Shown here: one piece after another, positions 20,598-28,995 of the stretch
Layout: each line of letters begins with the position of its first letter
Numbering within the stretch: position 1 is the stretch's first letter
DNA from: Gaetbulibacter sp. 4G1
Lineage (GTDB): Bacteria > Bacteroidota > Bacteroidia > Flavobacteriales > Flavobacteriaceae
Length of the DNA: 64,000 bases
Direction: 5' to 3'
Assembly: GCF_002741945.1 (NCBI RefSeq)
Contig: NZ_MDVN01000003.1
Location: forward strand, 248,001-312,000
Notes under the pieces: model-generated
Databases searched by the model: none
What the model saw: the letters and a program-made list of their open reading frames with translations, nothing else
Told to the model about the DNA's origin: nothing
Translations under genes and position numbers: made by a program

Positions 20598-20627
20598 AAA
20601 AAAAGCCTTCCGTTTAAGGAAGGCTTT
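20598..20627 (-). terminator. Intrinsic terminator of the ilv leader
   Basis: On the minus strand AAAGCCTTCC (20627-20618), loop TTAAAC and GGAAGGCTTT (20611-20602) form a perfect 10-bp stem followed by seven T. It lies between the leader peptide and ilvD, about 245 bases before the ilvD start, so readthrough is needed for operon expression. Confidence 0.9.
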
Positions 20628-20660
20628 AAAATTTATTTTAAGTTTTAATATACCATCCCT
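20616..20660 (-). promoter_or_regulatory. Candidate antiterminator helix of the ilv attenuator
   Basis: AGGGATGG (20660-20653), starting at the last base of the leader stop codon, can pair with CCTTCCTT (20623-20616), which holds the 5' arm of the terminator; 7 of 8 positions pair, including one G-U. A ribosome resting at the stop codon would cover the first strand, and a ribosome stalled on upstream Ile/Val codons would leave it free. This is the geometry of a ribosome-mediated attenuator. It was found by eye, without energy calculation. Confidence 0.6.
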
Positions 20661-20722
20661 TATCGTTGTGAAATAATCACAATGACAATAATTGAAATGA
20701 TATTTAAAATTTGTTTTTTCAT
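20660..20722 (-). CDS. Leader peptide of the ilv operon (Ile/Val-rich)
   Basis: Twenty-codon ORF reading MKKQILNIISIIVIVIISQR, with eight Ile, two Val and one Leu, that is, the end products of the operon that follows. An in-frame ATG at 20734 would add MQQK. I prefer 20722 because a promoter-like AATATTTG (minus strand, 20742-20735) would place the transcript start near the first ATG. The stop is followed by the candidate antiterminator strand and then the terminator. A role as a sensor of Ile/Val-tRNA charging through ribosome stalling is inferred from codon content and layout. Confidence 0.8.
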   Translation of the reverse strand: MKKQILNIISIIVIVIISQR

Positions 20723-20813
20723 CTTTTGTTGCATCAAATATTATAAATAATTTTTACATAACAGTTCTTTTTTTAAAAAAAGAAAAATTCACTTCCATAT
20801 TCTTTTATTTTTT

Positions 20814-20821
20814 TACTTTTG
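20814..20821 (+). promoter_or_regulatory. -7 promoter element of metK
   Basis: TACTTTTG matches the Bacteroidetes -7 consensus TAnnTTTG exactly. It predicts a transcript starting a few bases downstream, just before the first helix of the riboswitch at 20836. No clear -33 TTTG is seen. Confidence 0.6.
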
Positions 20822-20835
20822 CCAACATAAACAAT

Positions 20836-20944
20836 AGAGGAAAGATTTGACTGATTGCAACCTCTTATATCGAATTAGATTATTGATATAAATAAAAATG
20901 CTAAAGGCAGTGTAAACTACCTTCGACGCCATCGTCAAATCTTT
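20836..20944 (+). ncRNA. SAM-II-like riboswitch (long-loop variant) with alternative helix, metK leader
   Basis: P1 is AGAGG (20836-20840) with CCTCT (20861-20865). Its loop holds GATTTGACTGATTGCAA, close to the conserved SAM-II loop. Downstream is ATGCTAAAGGC (20898-20908), corresponding to the 3' pseudoknot strand of SAM-II. Between them an extra hairpin, TATATC (20866-20871) with GATATA (20885-20890), gives the extended loop of the 'long loops' SAM-II variants. AAAGATTTGAC (20841-20851), inside the aptamer core, is perfectly complementary to GTCAAATCTTT (20934-20944), 16 bases before the metK ATG. This 11-bp helix would compete with the aptamer and may be the expression switch. The aptamer core is about 20836-20910. 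Confidence 0.78.
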
Positions 20945-20960
20945 TAATAAAATTTAAAAT

Positions 20961-22214
20961 ATGGCTTATTTATTTACTTCAGAAAGTGTTTCTGAAGGGC
21001 ACCCTGATAAAGTAGCAGACCAAATTAGTGATGCTTTAATTGATAATTTTTTGGCGTTTGATACAGAATCAAAAGTGGCTTGTGAAACATTGGTTACTAC
21101 AGGGCAAGTTGTTTTAGCTGGCGAAGTAAAATCGTCAACCTATTTAGATGTTCAAAAAATAGCAAGAGAAACTATTAATAAAATAGGGTACACTAAAGGT
21201 GAATATATGTTTGATGGAAATTCTTGTGGAGTTTTATCGGCTATTCATGAGCAATCAGATGATATTAACCGAGGAGTAGATAGAGCTAGTAAAGAAGAGC
21301 AAGGAGCTGGTGATCAAGGTATGATGTTTGGTTATGCCACTCGTGAAACTGAAAATTTTATGCCTTTGGCTTTAGACTTGTCGCACAGAATTTTAAAAGA
21401 ACTTGCTGAATTACGTAGAGAAAATAAAGACATTACTTATTTAAGACCTGATTCTAAAAGTCAAGTAACTATTGAATATAGTGATGATAATATTCCGCAA
21501 CGTATTGATGCTATCGTAGTTTCTACACAGCATGATGATTTTGGAGATGACGAGACTATGCTTGCTAAAATAAGAAAGGATATTGTTGAGATTTTAATAC
21601 CTAGAGTTGTAGCAAAATTGCCAAAGCAAATACAAGTATTGTTTAATGATGCAATTACATATCATATAAACCCAACAGGGAAATTTGTTATTGGAGGCCC
21701 TCATGGTGATACAGGTTTAACGGGACGTAAAATTATTGTAGATACTTATGGAGGAAAAGGCGCTCATGGTGGTGGTGCATTTTCTGGAAAAGACCCTAGT
21801 AAAGTTGATAGAAGTGCAGCTTATGCAACTCGACATATAGCAAAAAATTTGGTAGCCGCTGGAGTAGCTAATGAGGTTTTAGTACAAGTTAGTTATGCAA
21901 TTGGTGTTGTTGAGCCTATGGGTATTTTTATTGACACCTATGGTACTTGTCCTTTTAATATGACTGATGGAGAAATTGCAGAAAAAGTTTCTGAACTATT
22001 TGATATGCGACCATTTGCTATTGAAGAACGTTTAAAACTGCGCTCACCAATGTATAGTGAAACAGCTGCTTATGGGCATATGGGACGAGAAAACGAAACA
22101 GTTACAAAAACATTTAGTCAGCCAAATGGGGAAACTACTACTCTTGATGTGGAGTTGTTTACTTGGGAAAAGTTAGATTATGTTGATAAAGTAAAAGAGG
22201 CTTTTGGATTGTAA
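20961..22214 (+). CDS. metK: S-adenosylmethionine synthetase
   Basis: Makes SAM from methionine and ATP. Motifs are [15 protein letters not shown] at the N-terminus, [12 protein letters not shown] in the centre and [19 protein letters not shown]. Length is 417 residues, as in other Bacteroidetes. It is monocistronic: its own promoter and SAM-binding leader lie upstream and a strong terminator lies downstream. Feedback by SAM through the leader is expected, closing the loop with the two SAM-I controlled methionine operons in this window. Confidence 0.98.
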   Translation: MAYLFTSESVSEGHPDKVADQISDALIDNFLAFDTESKVACETLVTTGQVVLAGEVKSSTYLDVQKIARETINKIGYTKGEYMFDGNSCGVLSAIHEQSDDINRGVDRASKEEQGAGDQGMMFGYATRETENFMPLALDLSHRILKELAELRRENKDITYLRPDSKSQVTIEYSDDNIPQRIDAIVVSTQHDDFGDDETMLAKIRKDIVEILIPRVVAKLPKQIQVLFNDAITYHINPTGKFVIGGPHGDTGLTGRKIIVDTYGGKGAHGGGAFSGKDPSKVDRSAAYATRHIAKNLVAAGVANEVLVQVSYAIGVVEPMGIFIDTYGTCPFNMTDGEIAEKVSELFDMRPFAIEERLKLRSPMYSETAAYGHMGRENETVTKTFSQPNGETTTLDVELFTWEKLDYVDKVKEAFGL

Positions 22215-22240
22215 ATGTCAACCCCAATAAAATAATATTA

Positions 22241-22275
22241 AAAACCTTGTAATCTATTTTACAAGGTTTTTTGCT
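22241..22275 (+). terminator. Intrinsic terminator after metK
   Basis: AAAACCTTGTAA (22241-22252) pairs perfectly with TTACAAGGTTTT (22259-22270) over a six-base loop, followed by a short T-rich run. It ends the metK transcript. Confidence 0.85.
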
Positions 22276-22397
22276 TTTGGTAGAATCTTGATTTAGTCAG
22301 AAAAAATGGCGAAATTCGTTTAATGTTTTTCAAGTATACGTTTCTGTAACGTCATGTTAATAAAAAATAAGCATCAATTAAGTAATAATCAAACATT

Positions 22398-23189
22398 ATG
22401 AAATCTAAAACTATTTTGTTTTGCATAATACTAATTCTTTTTTCATTAGAAGATATCTGTGCTCAGGAAAATTTTCCAAATACACCACCAGAAGAATCGC
22501 CAATGCCAATGCAACCAGAAATGACTGAAATATGGGAGCCTCAGGTTAAGGTTATATCAGCTGCTAAAACTTTAGGAAATCCCCCATCAGATGCAATTAT
22601 TTTATTTGATGGAAAAAGCCTTGATGCGTGGGTAAGTCAAAAAGATACTATGAAATTAGCGCAATGGAAAATTATTAATAATGATTACTTTGAAGTTGTC
22701 CCTGGCTCAGGTTCAATTCAGACAAAAATGAAATTTGGAGACTGTCAATTACATATTGAATTTAGTGCTCCAGATTCTGTGAAGTTTTCGGGACAAGGGA
22801 GAGGTAATAGTGGCGTTTTTTTTCAAAATCGATACGAACTTCAAGTCTTAGATTCGTATAACAATAGAACATATTCAAATGGTCAAGCAGGAAGTATTTA
22901 CAAAGACCATGCACCTTTGGTTAATGCAATGCGTAGCCCTCTCGAATGGAATTCTTATGATGTTATCTATACTGCACCTCGATTCAAGAAAAACGGAAAA
23001 TTAGAATCACCTGCAAAAATTACTGTACTACACAATGGCGTATTGATTCAAAACAATGTTTCTATTAATGGTCTTACTCGTTATATTGGTTTGCATGATT
23101 ATCCTTCTGCTCATGGTGATGACGTTATTTTGCTTCAGGATCATGGAGCTAAAGTTCAGTTTAGAAATATTTGGATAAGAAAAATATAG
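22398..23189 (+). CDS. Secreted DUF1080-domain protein, orphan copy
   Basis: 263 residues with a signal peptide (cleavage near ICAQE), a Pro/Met-rich linker at about 24-50 (PPEESPMPMQPEMTEIW), and one DUF1080 domain from about 60: AIILFDGKSLDAWVS, GRGNSGVFFQNRYELQVLD, and VILLQDHGAKVQFRNIWIRKI at the end. It belongs to the same family as the proteins at 4402 and 6728 but has no oxidoreductase partner nearby. It is flanked by metK and the leu genes and is probably a single-gene unit. It presumably acts on 3-keto-glycosides in the envelope; that function is inferred from the family. Confidence 0.86.
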   Translation: MKSKTILFCIILILFSLEDICAQENFPNTPPEESPMPMQPEMTEIWEPQVKVISAAKTLGNPPSDAIILFDGKSLDAWVSQKDTMKLAQWKIINNDYFEVVPGSGSIQTKMKFGDCQLHIEFSAPDSVKFSGQGRGNSGVFFQNRYELQVLDSYNNRTYSNGQAGSIYKDHAPLVNAMRSPLEWNSYDVIYTAPRFKKNGKLESPAKITVLHNGVLIQNNVSINGLTRYIGLHDYPSAHGDDVILLQDHGAKVQFRNIWIRKI

Positions 23190-23210
23190 GCGAGAATGAA
23201 TATGTTATTT

Positions 23211-23292
23211 TGCGTTAGCGATTGAAGTGGTATTCTTTTTTTTGGTACAAGAAAAAGATACAACGAAAAGCGCAACCTTTGTGGTAACGCCC
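23211..23292. repeat. Flavobacterial dispersed repeat, copy 1
   Basis: An 82-base unit beginning TGCGTTAGCGATTGAA and ending GTGGTAACGCCC. The ends are near-inverted (GCGTTA / TAACGC), with internal complementary tracts CTTTTT and AAAAAG, so it can fold as one long hairpin. A second copy lies at 50600-50679. Both are intergenic, directly after a short hypothetical or accessory gene. Confidence 0.75.
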
Positions 23293-23303
23293 AGATAAAA
23301 TAA

Positions 23304-23330
23304 AAAAGCGCACTTTAGAAATGCGCTTTT
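23304..23330. terminator. Bidirectional terminator between DUF1080 gene and leuB
   Basis: AAAAGCGCA (23304-23312) and TGCGCTTTT (23322-23330) form a 9-bp stem. A/T runs on both sides would let it work for the convergent transcripts on either strand. Confidence 0.75.
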
Positions 23331-23373
23331 AATAATCCCAAAAATTTTTAAAAAAGTGACTAACTTAAAATAA

Positions 23374-24486
23374 TTAAATAATTGTGGACTGTCCGAGATG
23401 TATGTTTTTAAAGTTTAAATTGGTTTCTTCTGGGTTATTTATAAAATCCTCTATAAAATCACCCACTTTTGTGGTGGTTATATTATCATACTTAGTGTTT
23501 AAATCCGGTGTTGTAATATGTAATTTTAACGATTTATCTACAGCTTGTCTCACCAAAGCAGCTTCTTTGTCTAATCCAAAATGATCCAGTAGCATAGCAG
23601 CTGATAAAATTGAAGCTATTGGATTAGCAATACCTTTATTTGCAAATTTATCATAAGCACCGTGTATAGGTTCGAACATGGCATACTTATCATTTATTGA
23701 TGCAGATGCTAGCAAACCTATGGAGCCAACAATAACACTGGCTTCTTCAGATAAAATATCACCAAACATATTTTCGGTTAAAATAACGTCAAATTGTCTA
23801 GGGTTTATAATGAGCTCCATGGCTGCATTATCTATGTACATGAAATTTAATTCAACATTTGGATATTGTGATGCTAATTCTTTGACCACTTTGCGCCATA
23901 ATCGAGAGGTCGCTAATGCATTGGCTTTATCTACCAAAGTTAGTTTGCCTTTTCTAGTTTGGGCTGCTTTAAAAGCTAAATGTGCAATACGTTCAATTTC
24001 AAAACGTGAGTATTCACAAATATCTGAAGCGTTATCATTGCTGAGTTTTTTTTCTCCAAAATATAAACCACCAGTAAGCTCGCGATAAATCAAAACATTT
24101 GTATCTCTTATTTGCTTTACTTTCAAAGATGATTTATTTAGTAAATCTTCGTAGGCTATAACAGGTCGAATATTAGCATATAAATCGAGTGATTTACGAA
24201 GTCTTAAAAGACCTTGTTCTGGCCTTACTTTAGCATCAGGATCCATATCATATTTAGCGCTTCCAATGGCACCAAATAAAATAGCATCTGCGTTTTGGCA
24301 AATGCTAATAGTTTGTTCTGGCAAAGGGTCGCCGGTTTTATCTATTGCCGATGCACCCACAAAAGCTTTGTTGAAAGTAAATAAATGACCAAACTCCATG
24401 GCTATAGCTTTTAAAACCTTGACGGCTTGTGCTGTAACTTCTGGTCCTACACCATCACCTGGTAAAACGGCAATATTTAATTTCAT
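23374..24486 (-). CDS. leuB: 3-isopropylmalate dehydrogenase
   Basis: NAD-dependent oxidative decarboxylase of leucine synthesis, 370 residues. The N-terminus VLPGDGVGPEVTAQAVKVL, the substrate-binding RPEQGLLRLRKSLDLYANIRP stretch, the metal/active-site YIDNAAMELI and the NAD loop EPIHGAYDK...ANPIASILSAAMLLDH are intact. It is translated 11 bases after leuA on the minus strand. The isopropylmalate isomerase genes leuC and leuD, which often stand next to these, are not in the window. Confidence 0.96.
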   Translation of the reverse strand: MKLNIAVLPGDGVGPEVTAQAVKVLKAIAMEFGHLFTFNKAFVGASAIDKTGDPLPEQTISICQNADAILFGAIGSAKYDMDPDAKVRPEQGLLRLRKSLDLYANIRPVIAYEDLLNKSSLKVKQIRDTNVLIYRELTGGLYFGEKKLSNDNASDICEYSRFEIERIAHLAFKAAQTRKGKLTLVDKANALATSRLWRKVVKELASQYPNVELNFMYIDNAAMELIINPRQFDVILTENMFGDILSEEASVIVGSIGLLASASINDKYAMFEPIHGAYDKFANKGIANPIASILSAAMLLDHFGLDKEAALVRQAVDKSLKLHITTPDLNTKYDNITTTKVGDFIEDFINNPEETNLNFKNIHLGQSTII

Positions 24487-24497
24487 TTCATTTCAAT

Positions 24498-25673
24498 TTA
24501 AGCAGAAGTAATTTCATTATATACTTTGCTATTTTCTACAATTTGATGAATGTCATTGTCATCAACTTCTTTCTTTTTATCTGCAAAATCTAAAAAGTTA
24601 GTATAAATTTCGTCTAGTTGAAGCTTCGTTAATTCATAACCAATATTTTTTGCTCTGTAAGCCAAAGCTGCTCTTCCGCTTCTTGCTGTTAAAACAATTG
24701 CAGATTCAGTTACACCAACATCTTTCGGGTCAATAATCTCGTAAGTTTCACGATTTTTAATAACACCATCTTGATGAATTCCAGAGCTATGTGCAAAAGC
24801 ATTTGCTCCAACAATAGCTTTATTTGGTTGTGTATAGATTCCCATACTATCTGATACTAATTGACTAATACCATATAACATTTCGGTTTGAATCTTAGTA
24901 TCTAAATCCAAATAAGGGTGTTGCTTTAAAATCATAACAACTTCTTCTAGTGCTGTATTTCCTGCACGTTCTCCAATACCATTAATAGTACATTCTATTT
25001 GTCGAGCACCATTAATAACTCCCTCGATAGAATTTGCTGTTGCCAAACCTAAATCGTTATGGCAATGGCACGATAAAATGGCTTTATCAATACCTTTTAC
25101 GTTTTCTTTTAGATACTTTATTTTTGCTCCGTATTCATGAGGTAAACAGTATCCAGTTGTATCTGGAATATTTAAAACTGTGGCACCAGCTTTAATAACG
25201 GCTTCGCAAACGCGGGCTAAATACTCATTATCTGTCCTTCCAGCATCTTCTGCATAGAATTCAACATCTTCTACAAAAGATTTTGCATAGCTAACGGCTT
25301 TAACAGCGCGCTCAATAATATCGTTTTGAGTCGATTTAAATTTATGTTTTATATGAGAATCAGATGTCCCAATACCTGTATGTATTCTAGGTGTCTTAGC
25401 ATATTTTAAGGCCTCGGCAGCTACTTTTATATCGTTTTCAACAGAGCGTGTTAAACCACAAACTGTTGCGTTTTTTACAATTTTAGATATTTCTTCAACC
25501 GATTTAAAATCTCCTGGACTTGAAACAGGAAATCCAGCTTCAATTATATCTACTCCTAAATTGTCAAGCTGTTCTGCTATAATTAATTTTTGTTCTGTAT
25601 TAAGTTTACAACCAGGAACCTGCTCTCCATCACGAAGTGTTGTATCAAAAATTTGGACGTTATTATTAGACAT
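24498..25673 (-). CDS. leuA: 2-isopropylmalate synthase, short form without regulatory domain
   Basis: Condenses 2-ketoisovalerate with acetyl-CoA. The TIM-barrel signature [13 protein letters not shown] and the metal-binding [16 protein letters not shown] motif are present, with NGIGERAGN after it. At 391 residues it lacks the roughly 120-residue C-terminal LeuA dimer domain that binds leucine in the 510-570-residue enzymes. Feedback must therefore work differently, or the enzyme is the ancestral-like short type common in this phylum. Homocitrate or citramalate synthase are relatives with the same barrel, but the leuB neighbour supports LeuA. Confidence 0.93.
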   Translation of the reverse strand: MSNNNVQIFDTTLRDGEQVPGCKLNTEQKLIIAEQLDNLGVDIIEAGFPVSSPGDFKSVEEISKIVKNATVCGLTRSVENDIKVAAEALKYAKTPRIHTGIGTSDSHIKHKFKSTQNDIIERAVKAVSYAKSFVEDVEFYAEDAGRTDNEYLARVCEAVIKAGATVLNIPDTTGYCLPHEYGAKIKYLKENVKGIDKAILSCHCHNDLGLATANSIEGVINGARQIECTINGIGERAGNTALEEVVMILKQHPYLDLDTKIQTEMLYGISQLVSDSMGIYTQPNKAIVGANAFAHSSGIHQDGVIKNRETYEIIDPKDVGVTESAIVLTARSGRAALAYRAKNIGYELTKLQLDEIYTNFLDFADKKKEVDDNDIHQIVENSKVYNEITSA

Positions 25674-25721
25674 TTATTAGAATATATTTTTGTATTGTAC
25701 TACGAATGTATATTTTGGTTT

Positions 25722-25754
25722 CGTAAAACGAGAATTCAACATATAGTTTTTACG
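25722..25754. promoter_or_regulatory. Inverted repeat in the leuA / conserved-gene divergent spacer
   Basis: CGTAAAA (25722-25728) is matched by TTTTACG (25748-25754), 19 bases apart, in the 148-base region between divergent leuA and the gene at 25822. It could be an operator for leuA; no regulator is adjacent. Confidence 0.3.
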
Positions 25755-25821
25755 ATGTTTAACCTAAAGTATTAATTTTTAATTTATTGAATATAAGCAA
25801 GTTAAATGTGTTTTATTAACT

Positions 25822-27375
25822 ATGACAAAAGAGCAAAAAGATAATTTGTTTGTATTAGTAAAGTCGTTGTCTAAATCTGAAAAAAGACAATTTAAGCTTT
25901 ACGTTGGCAGACTAGGGGTAAATGAAGATTCAAAATTTTTGACTCTTTTTAATATTCTTGATAAGCTTTCTGTATACGATGAGGTTGTTATTTTAAAGAA
26001 AGGAATTGTAAAAAAACAACAATTATCAAACTTAAAGGCACATTTGTATAAGCAAATTCTTATTAGTTTAAGGTTGAATCCATCACATCAAAATGTTAGA
26101 ATTCAAATACGAGAACAACTAGATTTTGCAACTATTTTGTATCACAAAGGACTTTATAAGCAAAGCCTAAAAATTTTAGATAAAGCCAAAACTTTAGCAA
26201 TAAATAATGAAGAAAAAAATATTGCTTATGAGATTGTTGAGCTCGAAAAAATTATTGAGTCTCAATATATTACGCGAAGTTTAAATAATAGAGCAGACGA
26301 GTTAACAGTACAAGCAAAAGACCTTAGTTTACAAAATGTTTTGGCTAGCAAGTTATCTAATTTATCACTCCAATTATATGGATTGTTTTTAAAAACAGGA
26401 TACATAAAGAATGATACCGAACATAGAAGAATAACAAAATATTTTAATGATAGACTACCAGAATATGATATTAATAAATTAGGGTTTAGAGAGAAATTAT
26501 GGCTGTATAAAGCATATTTATGGTATAGTTTTTTAACTCTAGATTTTTTATCGTGCTACAAATATGCTACTAAATGGGTAGACCTTTTTTATGGGAATAA
26601 AGATATGATTGTATTAAATCCTGTCTTTTTTTTAAGAGGAAATCATTATTTATTAGAAGCTTTATTTTATTTAAGACATTATGAAAAGTTTAAAGAAACC
26701 CTTTATAAATTAGAAGAAGTTACTAAAGAAAAATGGTTTCCGTTAGATGATAATAATGAAAGCTTAGCGTTCTTATATATTTATAACAATAAATTTAACT
26801 TACATTTTATTGAAGGTAGTTTTTCTGAAGGATTACCTTTAATAGATGAGGTCTTAGAGCAATTAAAAAAATATAAAAACCGCATTGATGAACACCACGT
26901 TATGGTTTTTTATTATAAAATTGCTAGCATGTATTTTGGTGCAGGCGAAACTAAAAGATGTATTCAGTTTTTAGAAAAAATAATTAGTAATAAATCGTTG
27001 CACATGCGAGAAGATTTGCTGTGCTTTTCTAGAATATTAAATTTGGTGGCACATTATGAAGCTGGCTTAGATTATAATTTAGATGTGTTAATAAGAAGTA
27101 CTTATAAGTTTTTAATTAAAATGGAAGACCTATATGAAGTACAAAAAGAGTTTATCAAGTTTTTAAGAGGTTTAGGAGATATTTATCCACAAGATGTTAA
27201 GGGAGAATTTATTAAACTACATAAAAAGCTAAAGCAGTTTGAAGATGACCCATACCAAAGTCGAGCATTCTTGTATTTAGATATAATTTCATGGTTAGAA
27301 TCTAAAATTGAAAACAAACCTGTTGGTTTGATAATCAGGAATAAATTTGAAGCTCAAATTTTACGAAATCCATAA
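25822..27375 (+). CDS. Conserved unknown protein, helical TPR-like
   Basis: 517 residues with no signal peptide, predicted mostly helical with repeated Leu/Tyr/Lys-rich units of the TPR type. Examples are ILYHKGLYKQSLKILDKAKTLA at about 110-131, and further hairpin-like units around 275-330 and 375-400. The N-terminal MTKEQKDNLFVLVKSLSKSEKRQFK is very polar. I do not recognise a named family; proteins of this look are common and conserved in Flavobacteriia. It lies directly before a SAM-I controlled methionine operon but has its own start region and is divergent from leuA. A scaffold role is possible but unproven. Confidence 0.75.
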   Translation: MTKEQKDNLFVLVKSLSKSEKRQFKLYVGRLGVNEDSKFLTLFNILDKLSVYDEVVILKKGIVKKQQLSNLKAHLYKQILISLRLNPSHQNVRIQIREQLDFATILYHKGLYKQSLKILDKAKTLAINNEEKNIAYEIVELEKIIESQYITRSLNNRADELTVQAKDLSLQNVLASKLSNLSLQLYGLFLKTGYIKNDTEHRRITKYFNDRLPEYDINKLGFREKLWLYKAYLWYSFLTLDFLSCYKYATKWVDLFYGNKDMIVLNPVFFLRGNHYLLEALFYLRHYEKFKETLYKLEEVTKEKWFPLDDNNESLAFLYIYNNKFNLHFIEGSFSEGLPLIDEVLEQLKKYKNRIDEHHVMVFYYKIASMYFGAGETKRCIQFLEKIISNKSLHMREDLLCFSRILNLVAHYEAGLDYNLDVLIRSTYKFLIKMEDLYEVQKEFIKFLRGLGDIYPQDVKGEFIKLHKKLKQFEDDPYQSRAFLYLDIISWLESKIENKPVGLIIRNKFEAQILRNP

Positions 27376-27400
27376 TTTTTTCAAAAAAAATTCAAAAAAA

Positions 27401-27433
27401 TTTGGTTTATAACTTTTTCTGACCGAATATTTG
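27401..27433 (+). promoter_or_regulatory. Promoter of the metY operon
   Basis: TTTG at 27401-27404, then 21 bases, then AATATTTG at 27426-27433, which resembles the TTTG...TAnnTTTG Bacteroidetes promoter with one mismatch. Transcription would start near 27440, shortly before the SAM-I aptamer. Confidence 0.5.
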
Positions 27434-27463
27434 CACTCACAAAGTTCAATAACTTATTGAAAT

Positions 27464-27580
27464 GTTATCAAGAAAGGTGGAGGGATTAGACCCTGCGAAA
27501 CCTTAGCAACCCTTTATCCGTAAAGAAGGTGCTAAATTCTACTTAAACTACTAATGTAATTAGTGTTTTAGATAGATAAC
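27464..27580 (+). ncRNA. SAM-I riboswitch upstream of metY
   Basis: P1 is GTTATC (27464-27469) with GATAAC (27575-27580). The core contains AAGAAAGGTGGAGGGA, the GCGAAACC...AGCAACCC block and AAGGTGCTAAATTCTAC, all matching the S-box/SAM-I consensus including the kink-turn and pseudoknot regions. Binding of SAM should lower expression of metY and the following fusion gene. Confidence 0.95.
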
Positions 27581-27586
27581 CAAACG

Positions 27587-27620
27587 AAATTACTTTCAGT
27601 AATTTTTATAATTTCTTTTT
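27587..27620 (+). terminator. Possible expression-platform hairpin after SAM-I (metY)
   Basis: AAATTAC (27587-27593) pairs with GTAATTT (27599-27605), followed by a U-rich stretch to 27620. A second small hairpin, CGCTT/AAGCG, lies at 27640-27653. The stem is AT-rich and weak, so this is only a candidate terminator for the riboswitch. Confidence 0.45.
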
Positions 27621-27702
27621 AACATTTTTCTATTAAGTACGCTTTTATAAGCGCATTTTGACTTTTGGTTTAATCATTTATTAACTCAAAAAAATTAGAA
27701 AA

Positions 27703-28977
27703 ATGAGTACACAAAAATTAGCAACAAACGCATTACACGCCGGACACGACGTAACTACAAACGCAGGAACTAGAGCAGTACCAATTTATCAAACTACATC
27801 ATATGTTTTTAATAATTCAGATCATGCTGCAAACTTGTTTTCATTACAAGAATTAGGGTTTATTTATACGCGTTTAAACAATCCAACAAATCAAATTTTA
27901 CAAGACCGTTTGGCAGCAGTAGAAGGAGGAATAGGGGCTGTTGTATTTGCATCAGGAACTTCTGCTATTTCAACAGGCTTATTAACGTTATTAAAAGCTG
28001 GAGATCATATTGTAGCATCTAGTAGTTTGTATGGAGGAACTTATAATCTATTGAGTGTAACATTACCACGCTTAGGTATAACAACTACATTTGTTGATGC
28101 TTCTGAACCTGAAAATTTTGCTGATGCTGTACAAGATAATACAAGAGCATTTTTTGTTGAATCTTTAGGAAACCCAAAACTAGATGTATTAGATATAGAA
28201 GCTATATCGGAGCATTCAAAAGCAGCAGGTGTTCCTTTTATTGTTGATAATACAGTAGCAACGCCTGCGTTATTAAATCCATTGAAGCATGGAGCAAATA
28301 TTGTTATTCATTCATTAACAAAATATATTGGTGGTCAAGGTACTTCTATAGGAGGAGCTATTATTGACGGTGGAACTTTTGATTGGAGCAACGGGAAATT
28401 TCCTGAATTTACTGAACCATCAGCAGGTTACCACGGATTAAAATATTATGAAACTTTAGGTGCTGCATCTTATACCTTTAAATTAATTCTAGAAGGCTTA
28501 AGAGATTTTGGAGGGGCTTTAAGTCCAACAAATGCATTTAATATTATTCAAGGTTTAGAAACGTTGCCTGTTAGAATAAAACAGCATAGTGAAAATGCCT
28601 TAGAGCTTGCCAAATGGTTAGAGTCTCAGGATGAAATTGCTTGGGTAAATTACCCAGGTTTAGAATCTAGTCCATATAAATCATTAGCTGATAAGTACTT
28701 GCCAAAAGGGCAAAGTGGTATTGTAACCTTTGGACATAAAGGCGGTTTTGATGCAGCTAAGAAAATTGCAGACAATACTAAATTATTTTCTTTACTGGCT
28801 AACATCGGTGATACTAAATCACTTATTATCCATCCAGCTAGTACAACTCATCAACAATTAGATGAAACTGAGCAAGAATCAGCTGGTGTTTCAGCAGATT
28901 TAATCAGATTGTCAGTAGGTATTGAAGATATCGAGGATTTAAAAAATGATTTAAAAGAAGCATTTAAAACGATTTAA
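27703..28977 (+). CDS. metY: O-acetylhomoserine sulfhydrylase
   Basis: PLP enzyme that makes homocysteine directly from O-acetylhomoserine and sulfide. The PLP Lys lies in HSLTKYIGGQG; SYVFNNSDHAANLF, YTRLNNPT and SLGNPKLDVLD are typical of the MetY branch, as is the length of 424 residues against about 390 for MetB/MetZ. It sits directly behind a SAM-I riboswitch and 18 bases before the gene that makes its substrate. Sulfide would come from the cys operon at 35.6-45 kb. Confidence 0.96.
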   Translation: MSTQKLATNALHAGHDVTTNAGTRAVPIYQTTSYVFNNSDHAANLFSLQELGFIYTRLNNPTNQILQDRLAAVEGGIGAVVFASGTSAISTGLLTLLKAGDHIVASSSLYGGTYNLLSVTLPRLGITTTFVDASEPENFADAVQDNTRAFFVESLGNPKLDVLDIEAISEHSKAAGVPFIVDNTVATPALLNPLKHGANIVIHSLTKYIGGQGTSIGGAIIDGGTFDWSNGKFPEFTEPSAGYHGLKYYETLGAASYTFKLILEGLRDFGGALSPTNAFNIIQGLETLPVRIKQHSENALELAKWLESQDEIAWVNYPGLESSPYKSLADKYLPKGQSGIVTFGHKGGFDAAKKIADNTKLFSLLANIGDTKSLIIHPASTTHQQLDETEQESAGVSADLIRLSVGIEDIEDLKNDLKEAFKTI

Positions 28978-28995
28978 TTAGCATAAATTTTTCTA

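Noticed and set aside
23678-24088. A 136-codon ORF antisense to leuB
   Set aside because: Entirely within leuB; no recognisable domain and no promoter or spacing that suggests a gene.
25676-25741. A 21-codon ORF (minus strand) just before leuA considered as a leucine leader peptide
   Set aside because: It has one Leu only, no run of branched-chain codons, and no terminator between it and leuA, unlike the ilv leader.
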